Below, piece by piece: positions 1-7,438 of a stretch of 44,041 nucleotides of DNA. Under the pieces are notes generated by a model. That model saw only the letters and a program-made list of their open reading frames with translations, searched no databases and was not told the DNA's origin. The stretch is taken from contig CAZSEZ010000004.1 of assembly GCA_964606015.1 (NCBI GenBank), positions 1-44,041 on the forward strand. Reading direction: 5' to 3'. Source of the stretch: Hyella sp964606015 (GTDB lineage: Bacteria > Cyanobacteriota > Cyanobacteriia > Cyanobacteriales > Xenococcaceae). Within the stretch, counting starts at the first letter, position 1. The number at the start of each line of letters is the position of its first letter. A program made the translations under genes and the position numbers.

Positions 1-17
1 CCATACTCTCCTTCTTT
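1..17 (-). promoter_or_regulatory. Ribosome binding site and start of a gene that runs off the left edge
   Basis: On the minus strand a purine-rich AAGGAG (positions 13-8) precedes an ATG at 4-2. This lies just after the stop codon (20-18) of the ResB-like gene. Only the first codon is inside the window, so the product cannot be read. The tight coupling suggests a second cytochrome c assembly gene, such as a CcsA-like protein or the missing C-terminal part of ResB, but that is inference. Confidence 0.6.
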
Positions 18-956
18 TCAATTTTTTTGGCTTGAAGTTTTTAATTCTAGAATTACGGCAGGATTATTTAATTCTTGAGAAACACTAACAGGACGCTTGT
101 TATCATCCAAGCGAAAATCAGGGAAAAACTCTAGAACATTGACGGCTAAATCACCAACCTTACTGGTTTTATCCTGCTGCTGTTTGATGTCGATCGCTTG
201 AGTTACACCATCATAAGCAACTAACACTTCACCCCATTCGGCAACTTTGGTTTCCGCAGGGGCGGAAAGTAATTCTTTTAGCTGGCGATCACTTTTTGCT
301 TTGATAATTTCTAATTCTGCAGGGCCAATAACAAGTTTGTTGTAGCCCGTGGGAGCAACTGCTAGTGATCTCTCTGTGGTTTGTCCCATGCGATCGCTGT
401 ATAGCTTTAAGGTCACCGCAGGATTAGCAACTGTTCCCCCAGGTATAAAGTTAACCGTTCTCACTGCTTCATCACTGTAGGCTTCTAATTCCAACCCACC
501 AAGGTATTTAGGACTAATCGAACCATCATCTTTGATAAAAATATTACCTTGCTCGACTTTGCCTTCGGGAGTTAGGACTTCTAAGGTATCCCCTTCGATA
601 CGAATCTGACTGTTGGCATCACTATCGGTACGGACCAAAAGCATCCCCTCAACTCCAAGATGGATGACCGCAGCCGAACCAGCAATGATGACAATCAAAC
701 CTACATGAGTTAGGGCAAAACCAACTTTTCTAGCACCTCGCCAAGGATAACGAGACAAAGCAGATGCCCCTAAGTTCATTGCCAACATAAACATCAATGC
801 CCCGAACCAAGGACTTTTATAAATCTCTTGCTGGACAGTGGTCGTACCGACTTCTGATTCATAAAAAGTTGCCCAAATCAGAATACCAATAATGACACTT
901 AGTAAAGGTACGGCTAGCTTAATGGAGCCTAGAAAACGGGTAATGCGATCAAACAT
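18..956 (-). CDS. ResB/Ccs1-like cytochrome c biogenesis membrane protein, short form
   Basis: This 312-residue protein begins with three hydrophobic helices (about residues 10-30, 50-68 and 78-100), followed by a lumenal/periplasmic domain of about 200 residues rich in beta-type sequence. The pattern LTHVGLIVIIAGSA in helix three and NPAV near the C-terminus fit the ResB family, which with CcsA delivers haem to apocytochrome c (System II). It resembles the short ResB-like proteins I associate with planctomycetes and deltaproteobacteria more than the roughly 450-residue cyanobacterial Ccs1. It lacks the usual fourth helix and C-terminal part. Another gene starts 14 bases after its stop with a good ribosome binding site, so the system may be split between two genes. 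A thioredoxin gene diverges from it. Family confidence is good; the exact role is inferred. Confidence 0.7.
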   Translation of the reverse strand: MFDRITRFLGSIKLAVPLLSVIIGILIWATFYESEVGTTTVQQEIYKSPWFGALMFMLAMNLGASALSRYPWRGARKVGFALTHVGLIVIIAGSAAVIHLGVEGMLLVRTDSDANSQIRIEGDTLEVLTPEGKVEQGNIFIKDDGSISPKYLGGLELEAYSDEAVRTVNFIPGGTVANPAVTLKLYSDRMGQTTERSLAVAPTGYNKLVIGPAELEIIKAKSDRQLKELLSAPAETKVAEWGEVLVAYDGVTQAIDIKQQQDKTSKVGDLAVNVLEFFPDFRLDDNKRPVSVSQELNNPAVILELKTSSQKN

Positions 957-1222
957 GGAAACCTGTTAGTGACAAAAAACTGACAATATTAGTTATTAGT
1001 GTAGGTACTCTAGTCGGTACAAATCAACTTTTGGGTCAGATTCCTCTAATCAAAATGTTCTAGAAAGACGTTTAGCGCAAGGTTGTGGGAGTAATTTTTT
1101 GTGTTTTGGCTACGATTTCTAATCAAAGCAACCTACCCAAGTCCATCCTTTTCGCTACGATATGACATGGAATCTTAAAATTATCCCATTACCGAACTCA
1201 CCTTATACCTGACTGGTAACAG

Positions 1223-1672
1223 ATGAATATCAAAAAAATTTTACTCTCTCTAACTCTAGCCCTCAACTTCGCAATTAGTGGTTTAGTCTCAAGTCCAGCA
1301 TTAGCCTTAGGAGGTTCTCCTCTGTCTGGGTTAATTACCCTCAAAAATTTGGCCAAAAACGCCACCCCTTACGAAGAAGCGATCGCAAATGGCAAGCCCA
1401 CTTTATTGGAATTCTATGCTGACTGGTGTAGTACTTGCCAAAGCATGGCTGGCAACATTGAGAAACTAGAAGCAAAGTATGGAGATCGTCTCAATCTCGT
1501 AATGCTCGATATTGACGACCCTCAGTGGGATGATTTGGGACAAGATTACCAAGTAACGGGAATACCCCAATACAATCTACTCGATGAAACAGGCAATAAG
1601 ATTGATAGCTTTGTCGGGAAGGTTCCTTTGGGAATTATGGGTCAAGCTCTTAATGAACTAATAAATGGTTAG
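1223..1672 (+). CDS. Exported thioredoxin-like protein (TxlA/HCF164 type)
   Basis: A protein of 149 residues. An N-terminal signal/anchor segment (about residues 4-29, ending SPALALG) is followed by a thioredoxin fold. The active site is WCSTC (Cys69 and Cys72) in the context EFYADWCSTC, and the cis-proline loop is TGIPQYN. TxlA/HCF164 proteins are membrane-attached thioredoxins that pass reducing power to targets in the thylakoid lumen or periplasm, including apocytochromes before haem attachment. The divergent ResB-like gene supports a role in cytochrome c maturation. The active-site middle residues S-T differ from the E-V I associate with HCF164, so orthology is not certain. Its last four bases overlap the end of the DUF2256 gene on the other strand. 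Confidence 0.75.
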   Translation: MNIKKILLSLTLALNFAISGLVSSPALALGGSPLSGLITLKNLAKNATPYEEAIANGKPTLLEFYADWCSTCQSMAGNIEKLEAKYGDRLNLVMLDIDDPQWDDLGQDYQVTGIPQYNLLDETGNKIDSFVGKVPLGIMGQALNELING

Positions 1673-1821
1673 TCACTTTGATTTTTTCGACGACGACAGC
1701 GATCGCTACAATACTTCACCTCATCCCAACATTTTTCCCATTTTTTGCGCCAGGTGAAGGGACGTTGGCAGACAGGACAAACTTTGGTGGGCAAGTCAGA
1801 TTTTTTGCGTTGGCGAGCCAT
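1669..1821 (-). CDS. DUF2256 small zinc-binding protein
   Basis: A complete 50-residue reading frame: ATG at 1821-1819, stop TAA at 1671-1669. It has two cysteine pairs, CPVC (residues 15-18) and CSDRC-type (Cys38 and Cys42), around the conserved core RPFTWRKKWEKCWDEVKYC, which is the signature of DUF2256. The family is widespread in bacteria and its function is unknown; four cysteines suggest one zinc ion. Both ends are rich in Arg and Lys, which would suit nucleic-acid binding, but that is inference. It lies opposite the miaA direction, its start 14 bases from the miaA ATG, and its end overlaps the thioredoxin gene by four bases. Confidence 0.85.
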   Translation of the reverse strand: MARQRKKSDLPTKVCPVCQRPFTWRKKWEKCWDEVKYCSDRCRRRKNQSD

Positions 1822-1835
1822 GAGAGTATTAAGTG

Positions 1836-2735
1836 ATGAAACCAATTGTTATTGTAATTTGTGGGGCAACAGCTAGTGGTAAGTCAGGGTTGGCTCTTAA
1901 ACTAGCCCAAAGGCTCCCAAGCGTGATTATTAGTGCAGATTCGCGCCAGGTGTATCGCGAATTTGATATTGGTACAGCCAAGCCAAGCATCCAAGAACAA
2001 AAACTGGTTCCTCACTATCTGATTGATATTTGCGAACCTACAGAAACCCTTACCTTAGCTGATTATCAAGAACAAGCTCAACAACTGATTCATGAACGAG
2101 ATATCTCATTTTTAGTTGGAGGAACGGGACTGTATCTCAACTCTGTAGCCAAAGGATTAAGAATCCCTAGGGTAGCTCCTCAAGCCCACTTGCGATCGCA
2201 GCTTACCAGCTTGGGACAAAAACAACTCCACTACATGTTGACCCAGGTAGACCCCCCAGCAGCACAAAAAATCCATCCTAACGATGCAGTTAGAACCCTC
2301 AGAGCTTTGGAAGTCTACTACGTATCTGGGACACCGATTTCCCAACAACAGGGAGAAAGCCCTCCTGACTACCCTATTTTACAAATTGGTTTAGATTGTG
2401 ACGTTGCAGCTTTAGACCTACGTATTGCGACTCGTACCAAACAAATGATCGAGCAAGGTTTCATTGCAGAAGTAGAGTATCTATTAGAGAAATACGGACC
2501 AGAATTATCTTTGTTTCATACTCTTGGCTATGCCGAAGTCAAAGATTATTTAGCGGGTAAAACAGATCTTGATACTGCGATCGCAGATACTATCTTACAC
2601 ACGCGTCAGTTTGCCAAAAGACAACGCACCTGGTTTCGTAAAGAGTCAACAATTAACTGGTTTGATGCGAATAGTTCTAACTTGATAGATGATGCTTGGC
2701 GGATGATCAAAGATTTTTTATCTAGTGCTACCTAG
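1836..2735 (+). CDS. miaA: tRNA dimethylallyltransferase
   Basis: MiaA transfers a dimethylallyl group to N6 of adenosine 37 in tRNAs that read codons starting with U, which stabilises codon pairing. The 299-residue protein carries the P-loop GATASGKS (residues 10-17), the family block DSRQVYREFDIGTAKPS (residues 35-51), the VGGTGLYL segment and a C-terminal RQFAKRQRTWFRK block, all hallmarks of the enzyme. Length is normal. A GTG lies directly before the ATG (1833), but the ATG at 1836 gives the conventional N-terminus. The only gene between it and the upstream thioredoxin gene is antisense, so its promoter must be inside that 163-base stretch or further upstream. Confidence 0.96.
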   Translation: MKPIVIVICGATASGKSGLALKLAQRLPSVIISADSRQVYREFDIGTAKPSIQEQKLVPHYLIDICEPTETLTLADYQEQAQQLIHERDISFLVGGTGLYLNSVAKGLRIPRVAPQAHLRSQLTSLGQKQLHYMLTQVDPPAAQKIHPNDAVRTLRALEVYYVSGTPISQQQGESPPDYPILQIGLDCDVAALDLRIATRTKQMIEQGFIAEVEYLLEKYGPELSLFHTLGYAEVKDYLAGKTDLDTAIADTILHTRQFAKRQRTWFRKESTINWFDANSSNLIDDAWRMIKDFLSSAT

Positions 2736-2896
2736 CCGAAAATCAAACCATATTTTAACTGAAGAGACATTACATACCTAGCAACAGTTCAGATGAAACT
2801 AAAAGCTTAAAGTGCCTCAACAAGCATCTTTGGTTTGCAATCAAAATTTACCCCAACTAGGTAACTAAATATGTTAGAACGCATAGGTTATCTTAC

Positions 2897-3994
2897 ATGA
2901 TGTTGCGATCGCAAGAAATAATGGGTATTTTTAAGCTGCTGCCTACCTATCTGATAGTACTAACTATCTTGTTGATTATCCTGCCTACATTAGTGGGAAT
3001 TTTAGCCCGCTTTTTTCTCTATCAGCATTTAAATTCTTCTAGCAAAAGAACTCGTTATCTTTTAGAAGGTAGAAGTATTGAACAAAAGCCTAGTGCGATC
3101 GCAAAAATTGAGCAGAGATTTAGCACTTTTGCCCCAAATATCGAGGAAGTAAACACCCCCACAATTGTTTTAGGCATTTACAACCAAGAAAAGTGCCGCA
3201 TCCTAGGACTACCTTTTAGCTGTGATGCAGTAGCTTACTTTACTCGCCTGTTACCCAACCTCCTACTTTCTTTTGGCTTGTTAGGAACTTTCTTAGGAAT
3301 CACAATCAATCTGACAAATCTGAGTGGCACCATTACCCAGGCAGATATTACGGATATTGGTAATTTGTTAAGCGCCTTAGACCAACCTTTACAGGGAATG
3401 GGTATTGCTTTTATTACTTCTTTGATGGCGATCTCTTGTAGTGCTTTACTAGCTGTTTTAAATCTGGTTTGGAATACCAATCTGGCAAAAAGTAAGTTAC
3501 TCAACTTCCTCGAAGACTACGCAGATCATTTCTGTTTGCCTGCTCTTAATCTAAATAATCCCTTGGAGATGGTAATCGAACGTTTCAATGATAGCTGCGA
3601 TCGCATGATTACTGACTTAGGGCTTAGTATCGAAACTGCTGTAACCAATGCCTTTAGCAAAGTAGAAAGAAGCGCCGATAGCTTTGTCAAAGCAGCAGAA
3701 ACCCTAGATCAAAGTCATTTTCCCCAACAATTAGCTAATGCAACTAACGATCTAGCGATCGCTCAGAATAATTTTTCTCAATCTTCGCTGGTCCTGCAGC
3801 GTTCTACCCAATCTTTTGAGCATAGTCTCGATGGAGTCAACAAAGCGATTCGCTATGTGGCAACGATCAAGCAAGATCTTAACCGTCTCAGCCAACGACA
3901 AAATGTGCTCAACACCTCAGAACAAAAAGAATTGCACCAAATTCAACAACAGATAGAACGTCTAATTCAAGCTAGTCAACAAAATAGTATTTAG
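2897..3994 (+). CDS. MotA/TolQ/ExbB-family proton channel with long C-terminal tail, ZorA-like
   Basis: A 365-residue inner-membrane protein. It has an N-terminal helix (about residues 16-41), then a loop, then two characteristic helices: residues 117-138 with GLLGTFLGIT, and residues 165-190 with GIAFITSLMAIS. This pattern is the core of ion-conducting MotA/TolQ/ExbB subunits. The form GxLGTFLGI...AFxTS is closest to what I know of ZorA from Zorya anti-phage systems. The C-terminal 165 residues are polar and helix-prone, like the intracellular tail of ZorA. The next gene, two bases on, encodes the matching MotB/OmpA-type subunit, so the pair should form a membrane stator or motor. No zorC, zorD or zorE is nearby. 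A housekeeping cell-envelope role is an equally fair reading. ATG also occurs at 2900 and 2921. Confidence 0.8.
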   Translation: MMLRSQEIMGIFKLLPTYLIVLTILLIILPTLVGILARFFLYQHLNSSSKRTRYLLEGRSIEQKPSAIAKIEQRFSTFAPNIEEVNTPTIVLGIYNQEKCRILGLPFSCDAVAYFTRLLPNLLLSFGLLGTFLGITINLTNLSGTITQADITDIGNLLSALDQPLQGMGIAFITSLMAISCSALLAVLNLVWNTNLAKSKLLNFLEDYADHFCLPALNLNNPLEMVIERFNDSCDRMITDLGLSIETAVTNAFSKVERSADSFVKAAETLDQSHFPQQLANATNDLAIAQNNFSQSSLVLQRSTQSFEHSLDGVNKAIRYVATIKQDLNRLSQRQNVLNTSEQKELHQIQQQIERLIQASQQNSI

Positions 3995-3996
3995 AT

Positions 3997-4875
3997 ATGG
4001 CAATTAGAAAACGCAGCCTAAACTCAGAAATCATCGAAGACAATCTTGATAATCTCAATGTATGGCCATCTTTTACCGATTTAATGGCTAATGCATTTAT
4101 GATCATTAGTCTCTTTTTATTGCTAGCTTTATTGCGATCGCTATTTCTCAAATTTACTGCTGATGAAAGTCAACTCAATCTCAGCACGAGCGAACAACAA
4201 ATCAAACTTTTACAGAGAGAAATTAATTCACTAGAACAAGAAATTAGCGCCAAAAACAATACTGTAGAACGTCTACGCCAAAATTCCGTAAATCTCAATA
4301 GCCTTTCGACCAATTTACAAACCTTACTAGAACAAAGTAATAGTCAATTAACTATTGCCGAATCAGAACTCAAACGCCTCAAATCTGCTCCGCCAGTAGT
4401 AGTAATTCAAGACTCGGGAGAATATCAGTTTGCTTCTGGCAGCGCGACCCTACCAAGAGAACTAACTAACTACATCACAACTACTTTGGTTAATCGCATC
4501 GAACAAATCAGTCAACAGAGGAATCTTTATGTCGTCGAAATTATTGGTCATACTGATGGACAGGTCAACTTTAACTCTGCTAGTAATCTAGACCGCCAGC
4601 TAGAACAAGTAGCTCAAGGGAAACAAGCTATCAATACTTTAATTCCTGGCTCCAATGCCGATCTCGGGCTGATGCGAGCCTTAGAAGTAGTCAAACAACT
4701 CCAGCAAGTTCAACAACAAGGCAGACTAGAAGGAGTCCAGTTTCGAGCCTATTCCGCAGCCCAACTACAGTTACCCTCAGGAGACTTTGCCCCCAGCAAC
4801 CGCAATCCCGATGCTTCGCGTCGCAGAATCGAAATTCGGTTTTCACCTCTTGGCAAAGCAGAAACAATTCGTTGA
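3997..4875 (+). CDS. OmpA/MotB-family peptidoglycan-binding subunit, ZorB-like
   Basis: A protein of 292 residues. A single membrane helix (about residues 25-51) starts with WPSFTDLM; Asp28 is in the place of the proton-accepting aspartate of MotB (Asp32 in E. coli) and ZorB. A coiled coil follows (about residues 55-130), then an OmpA-like domain (about 140-290) with IIGHTDG and a C-terminal RRRIEIRF, the usual peptidoglycan-binding elements. It starts two bases after the upstream channel gene stop, so the two are almost certainly co-translated. The coiled coil between helix and OmpA domain is longer than in MotB and would reach further into the periplasm. The family assignment is strong; whether it is defence, envelope maintenance or motility is open. 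Confidence 0.85.
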   Translation: MAIRKRSLNSEIIEDNLDNLNVWPSFTDLMANAFMIISLFLLLALLRSLFLKFTADESQLNLSTSEQQIKLLQREINSLEQEISAKNNTVERLRQNSVNLNSLSTNLQTLLEQSNSQLTIAESELKRLKSAPPVVVIQDSGEYQFASGSATLPRELTNYITTTLVNRIEQISQQRNLYVVEIIGHTDGQVNFNSASNLDRQLEQVAQGKQAINTLIPGSNADLGLMRALEVVKQLQQVQQQGRLEGVQFRAYSAAQLQLPSGDFAPSNRNPDASRRRIEIRFSPLGKAETIR

Positions 4876-4994
4876 TCTTCTCTTCATAATCTTCTAAGTA
4901 AATGTGCCAGTTTAAAAGGTGGAATAGTAACCGGGATTTTACCCGATCTATCTGGGCATGATGAGAGTGTGAGGACATTTTAAGGTGTGGGCTA

Positions 4995-5162
4995 ATGAAT
5001 AGTGGTGAAATGAAAAAGCTGGTAAATCATATTTGGACAGCACTAATGTTGGTAACTCTATTGATCGCCTGCGAAAAGATGCCAGAAGACCAAAGCCAAC
5101 CGCAAAATGGACAAAATGATTCCAATTTCACTAGCCTAGTTAGCTCCAATTTAGCCAAATAA
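4995..5162 (+). CDS. Small lipoprotein
   Basis: A 55-residue reading frame with a textbook lipoprotein signal: charged start (MNSGEMKK), hydrophobic stretch (residues 9-25) and lipobox LLIAC with Cys26. After cleavage only about 30 residues remain, rich in Gln, Asn and Ser (EKMPEDQSQPQNGQND...). AAGGTG at 4983-4988 lies six bases before the ATG. It lies 119 bases after the ZorB-like gene and 84 bases before a second lipoprotein gene, on the same strand. No family is recognised. The role is unknown; because the neighbours form a peptidoglycan-anchored channel, an accessory role at the envelope is a possible guess. Confidence 0.65.
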   Translation: MNSGEMKKLVNHIWTALMLVTLLIACEKMPEDQSQPQNGQNDSNFTSLVSSNLAK

Positions 5163-5246
5163 TTTTTAGTAGTCGTAATTGCCGAAAACTTGAATTAACA
5201 CATAAGCTCTACAATCTTAGATATAACAATCGAGATTTTGTGTTTT

Positions 5247-6143
5247 ATGCTACGAAAAGTATTAGTAGTGTTGATGTCACTAACTCTGTGCTGGACTACA
5301 GTTGCTTGTGGTAGTTCAACAACAGCAGTCCAAACTCAACCGAATTTTAGCAATAATGTTGCAACTGCACCCAGTACCATCGCTGATGGGAAATATCCCT
5401 TGCAACAAGCTACCTATGACGATTCAACAGGAGAATATAGCTTGATGTTGCTCAATACACCTGCTGGTGTATCTCCTGTATTACAAACAGATAATGTCCA
5501 AATGGCTCGTCTGGATGATGAAGCGATCTCTAATGGAGAAAAAAGCTATCTTCAAGTCGAAAATAAGCAGCCAGTTCTCTATCTGGCAGAAGACTTTCGC
5601 ATCGAGTACGTTCATAATGTGACCGAAACCCAAACTAATCCTCAAACTGGTCAACCTCAGACGGTGGTAGTTCGTCGTGAATCCAATTTTTGGACTCCTT
5701 TTGCTGGTGCGATCGCGGGTCAAGCTGTAGCTAATATGCTCTTTAGACCTCAATACTACGTGCCACCAATCTATAGTGGGGGATCATTGACTGGTTATGG
5801 CGGTTATGGCTCCAGCTACGGTCGAGCAGTAAGCCGTTACAAAGAGCGTCATAACAGCGCACCTCTCGCAGTTAAGAATCGTCGTACCTTGCGCACTACT
5901 GGTAATTTACGTAACTCTAGGACTGCCGGTAAGAACTTGAATCGTCCCTCAGCGAAAAATACTCGTTCTACTGGCTCTGGTTTTGGTTCTAATACTTTGC
6001 GAACTTCTGGTAAAGCTAGACCAAAATTCTCAAACAAGAGATCTACAGGCTTTGGTAGCTCTCGCGGTAGCTATTCACGACCTCGTAGCAGTTTTGGCGG
6101 CTCCCGTAGAAGTTTTGGCGGTGGCATGAGAAGAAGACGTTAA
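5247..6143 (+). CDS. Lipoprotein with Arg/Gly/Ser-rich C-terminal tail, unknown function
   Basis: A protein of 298 residues. Its signal peptide ends in a lipobox, TVAC (Cys at about residue 21), so it should be lipid-anchored. A middle domain of about 100 residues has no family I recognise. It is followed by a Gly/Ala hydrophobic patch (FWTPFAGAIAGQAVANMLF) and a Gly/Tyr-rich linker. The last 120 residues are very basic and of low complexity, with repeated R-x-S-F-G-G type units, ending in four arginines. The tail resembles RGG-type disordered sequences and could bind acidic polymers such as nucleic acid or polysaccharide; this is inference. The ATG at 5247 is preferred over the upstream TTG at 5238. 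A terminator follows at 6231. Confidence 0.8.
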   Translation: MLRKVLVVLMSLTLCWTTVACGSSTTAVQTQPNFSNNVATAPSTIADGKYPLQQATYDDSTGEYSLMLLNTPAGVSPVLQTDNVQMARLDDEAISNGEKSYLQVENKQPVLYLAEDFRIEYVHNVTETQTNPQTGQPQTVVVRRESNFWTPFAGAIAGQAVANMLFRPQYYVPPIYSGGSLTGYGGYGSSYGRAVSRYKERHNSAPLAVKNRRTLRTTGNLRNSRTAGKNLNRPSAKNTRSTGSGFGSNTLRTSGKARPKFSNKRSTGFGSSRGSYSRPRSSFGGSRRSFGGGMRRRR

Positions 6144-6230
6144 TACCTAACAAATGCTCAATTACAACCACTAGTCTACAAAAACTAGTCACAGTCATTG
6201 ACACCAAGTTAGTAACTTCAATCGTTTTAC

Positions 6231-6266
6231 AGATCGCTTGCATTAGGCAAAGCGGTCTTTCTTTTT
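6231..6266 (+). terminator. Intrinsic terminator after the lipoprotein gene
   Basis: A nine-pair stem, AGATCGCTT with AAGCGGTCT (one G-U pair), with a short interrupted loop and then TTTCTTTTT. It lies 88 bases after the lipoprotein stop and before the tRNA promoter, so it separates the two units. Confidence 0.7.
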
Positions 6267-6350
6267 AGCAAGGAAAACGATGAAAAATAGAAGTTAAGAC
6301 AAAATCACTAGTCCTAGAGCGGCAAGGAAAAGCTGATTTTGAGAAAGCTG

Positions 6351-6379
6351 TTGACTTTTGTTCCTCAGCTATATATCAT
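6351..6379 (+). promoter_or_regulatory. Sigma-70-type promoter of tRNA-Leu
   Basis: TTGACT (6351-6356), 17 bases, then TATCAT (6374-6379); both hexamers match the consensus at five of six positions. The mature tRNA starts 22 bases after the -10 box, which fits a short 5' leader. Confidence 0.6.
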
Positions 6380-6400
6380 CTACTATAGTGTTTAATTCCT

Positions 6401-6482
6401 GCGGATGTGGCGGAATTGGTAGACGCGCTAGATTTAGGTTCTAGTGTCTTTCGGCGTAAGAGTTCGAGTCTCTTCATCCGCA
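6401..6482 (+). tRNA. tRNA-Leu (anticodon UAG)
   Basis: An 82-base class II tRNA. The acceptor stem is GCGGATG with CATCCGC plus discriminator A at 6482. The anticodon stem is CTAGA/TCTAG around loop TTTAGGT, anticodon TAG at 6435-6437. A long variable arm follows, then a T arm AAGAG-TTCGAGT-CTCTT. The long variable arm and discriminator A are leucine features. UAG reads CUN codons, mainly CUA. The CCA end is not encoded. Confidence 0.97.
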
Positions 6483-6502
6483 TCAGAATAAATCTTGGGA
6501 AG

Positions 6503-6535
6503 CCGAAGTATCACGATAAGGTACTTCGGTTTTTT
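6503..6535 (+). terminator. Intrinsic terminator of tRNA-Leu
   Basis: A perfect eight-pair stem, CCGAAGTA (6503-6510) with TACTTCGG (6522-6529), an 11-base loop, then six T residues. It starts 21 bases after the tRNA. Confidence 0.92.
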
Positions 6536-6697
6536 GATTTTTGAGAACTCCTAAATTTTTAAAGCCGAATAATCAATTCTCCTAAGTAGAGGAGTGCCTA
6601 ATACAACACACATCGTAAATATGCTTGCTGTGTATTTAAACCAATATCCAAAAATCTACCTCTGTGAGTACTAGGATATTCGCAGAAGCTTACTTAA

Positions 6698-7267
6698 CTA
6701 TTTCAAGACTAAAAAAAACGCGATCGCAATTAGGATTATCATGGAAACTAATCCTCTTACGTCAACTTTAGAGGAAGCGGGAAAAACCTTTCTCAGACGG
6801 ATACAGGGGATAGCAACCCCATCAACAGATATATTGAAATCGTTCATTTCCTGATAGTTATTTGCCAAATAAAAAGCATGGCCTGTCAGCGAAGAACAAA
6901 TCCATAAAACTTTGATTCCTGATCTTTGAGCTTCATTTTCAATAGTTTGTAAAAGTTTAGTACCAATTCCCATGCGAGTATATTCGGGATCGACAAATAA
7001 GCCTGCTAAGTGATTAGTAACTTTATCTAGAGCTGCAAAACCCACAATTTGTTCCCCAAGTTCTGCAACATAGATTAATTCAAAGCGACTTCTTGGAGAT
7101 TGCTTACTCTGCAATAAAGCATTTAACTCATGAGAACTGTAATCTCGTGCAGCAATAACCTGTAGTGATTTGAGTTGAACCTGAATAATTTGCTCTACAT
7201 CTTCCTGGGTTGCTAGCCTAATCCAAAGGTACCCATAATTATTGACATGTGGATAGGCTTGAGTCAT
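6698..7267 (-). CDS. GNAT-family N-acetyltransferase with C-terminal membrane anchor
   Basis: A protein of 189 residues with a GNAT fold. It starts with IRLATQEDVEQI (beta 1, alpha 1), and has a central FVDPEYTRMGIGTKLL with the acetyl-CoA pyrophosphate loop R-x-x-G-x-G, then the ICSSLTGHAFYLANNYQ motif typical of the C-terminal half. It should transfer an acetyl group from acetyl-CoA to an amine; the substrate cannot be told. The last 20 residues (about 170-189) are a clean hydrophobic helix, ending in one lysine, with no domain after it. That would make the enzyme tail-anchored with its catalytic part in the cytosol. It appears monocistronic, with its own gap on each side. Confidence 0.85.
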   Translation of the reverse strand: MTQAYPHVNNYGYLWIRLATQEDVEQIIQVQLKSLQVIAARDYSSHELNALLQSKQSPRSRFELIYVAELGEQIVGFAALDKVTNHLAGLFVDPEYTRMGIGTKLLQTIENEAQRSGIKVLWICSSLTGHAFYLANNYQEMNDFNISVDGVAIPCIRLRKVFPASSKVDVRGLVSMIILIAIAFFLVLK

Positions 7268-7335
7268 CGAACCACTGTCCTATTAATACTTCTCCTTCAC
7301 TTATCCTATGTCTTATGGATTTTGGCAGTGACGGC

Positions 7336-7362
7336 AGTCACTATTCTGAGCTAATAGTGACT
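7336..7362. repeat. Ten-base inverted repeat between two minus-strand genes
   Basis: AGTCACTATT (7336-7345) and AATAGTGACT (7353-7362) are perfect complements around a seven-base spacer. There is no T run on either side, so it is more likely an operator-like or RNA-structure element than a terminator. It lies between the acetyltransferase start and the end of the next minus-strand gene. A partly overlapping smaller dyad (AGTGAC...GTCACT) lies just left of it. Confidence 0.6.
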
Positions 7363-7438
7363 AGTGAGCCCAAACACTCTGGATTAAAGTTTTACGAACC
7401 CCAGGATTATTTAGGGCGTAATCGATAACTCTAAAAGT

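Noticed and set aside
2897..6143. A complete Zorya defence system
   Set aside because: Only ZorA- and ZorB-like genes are present; the following genes encode lipoproteins, not ZorC, ZorD or ZorE.
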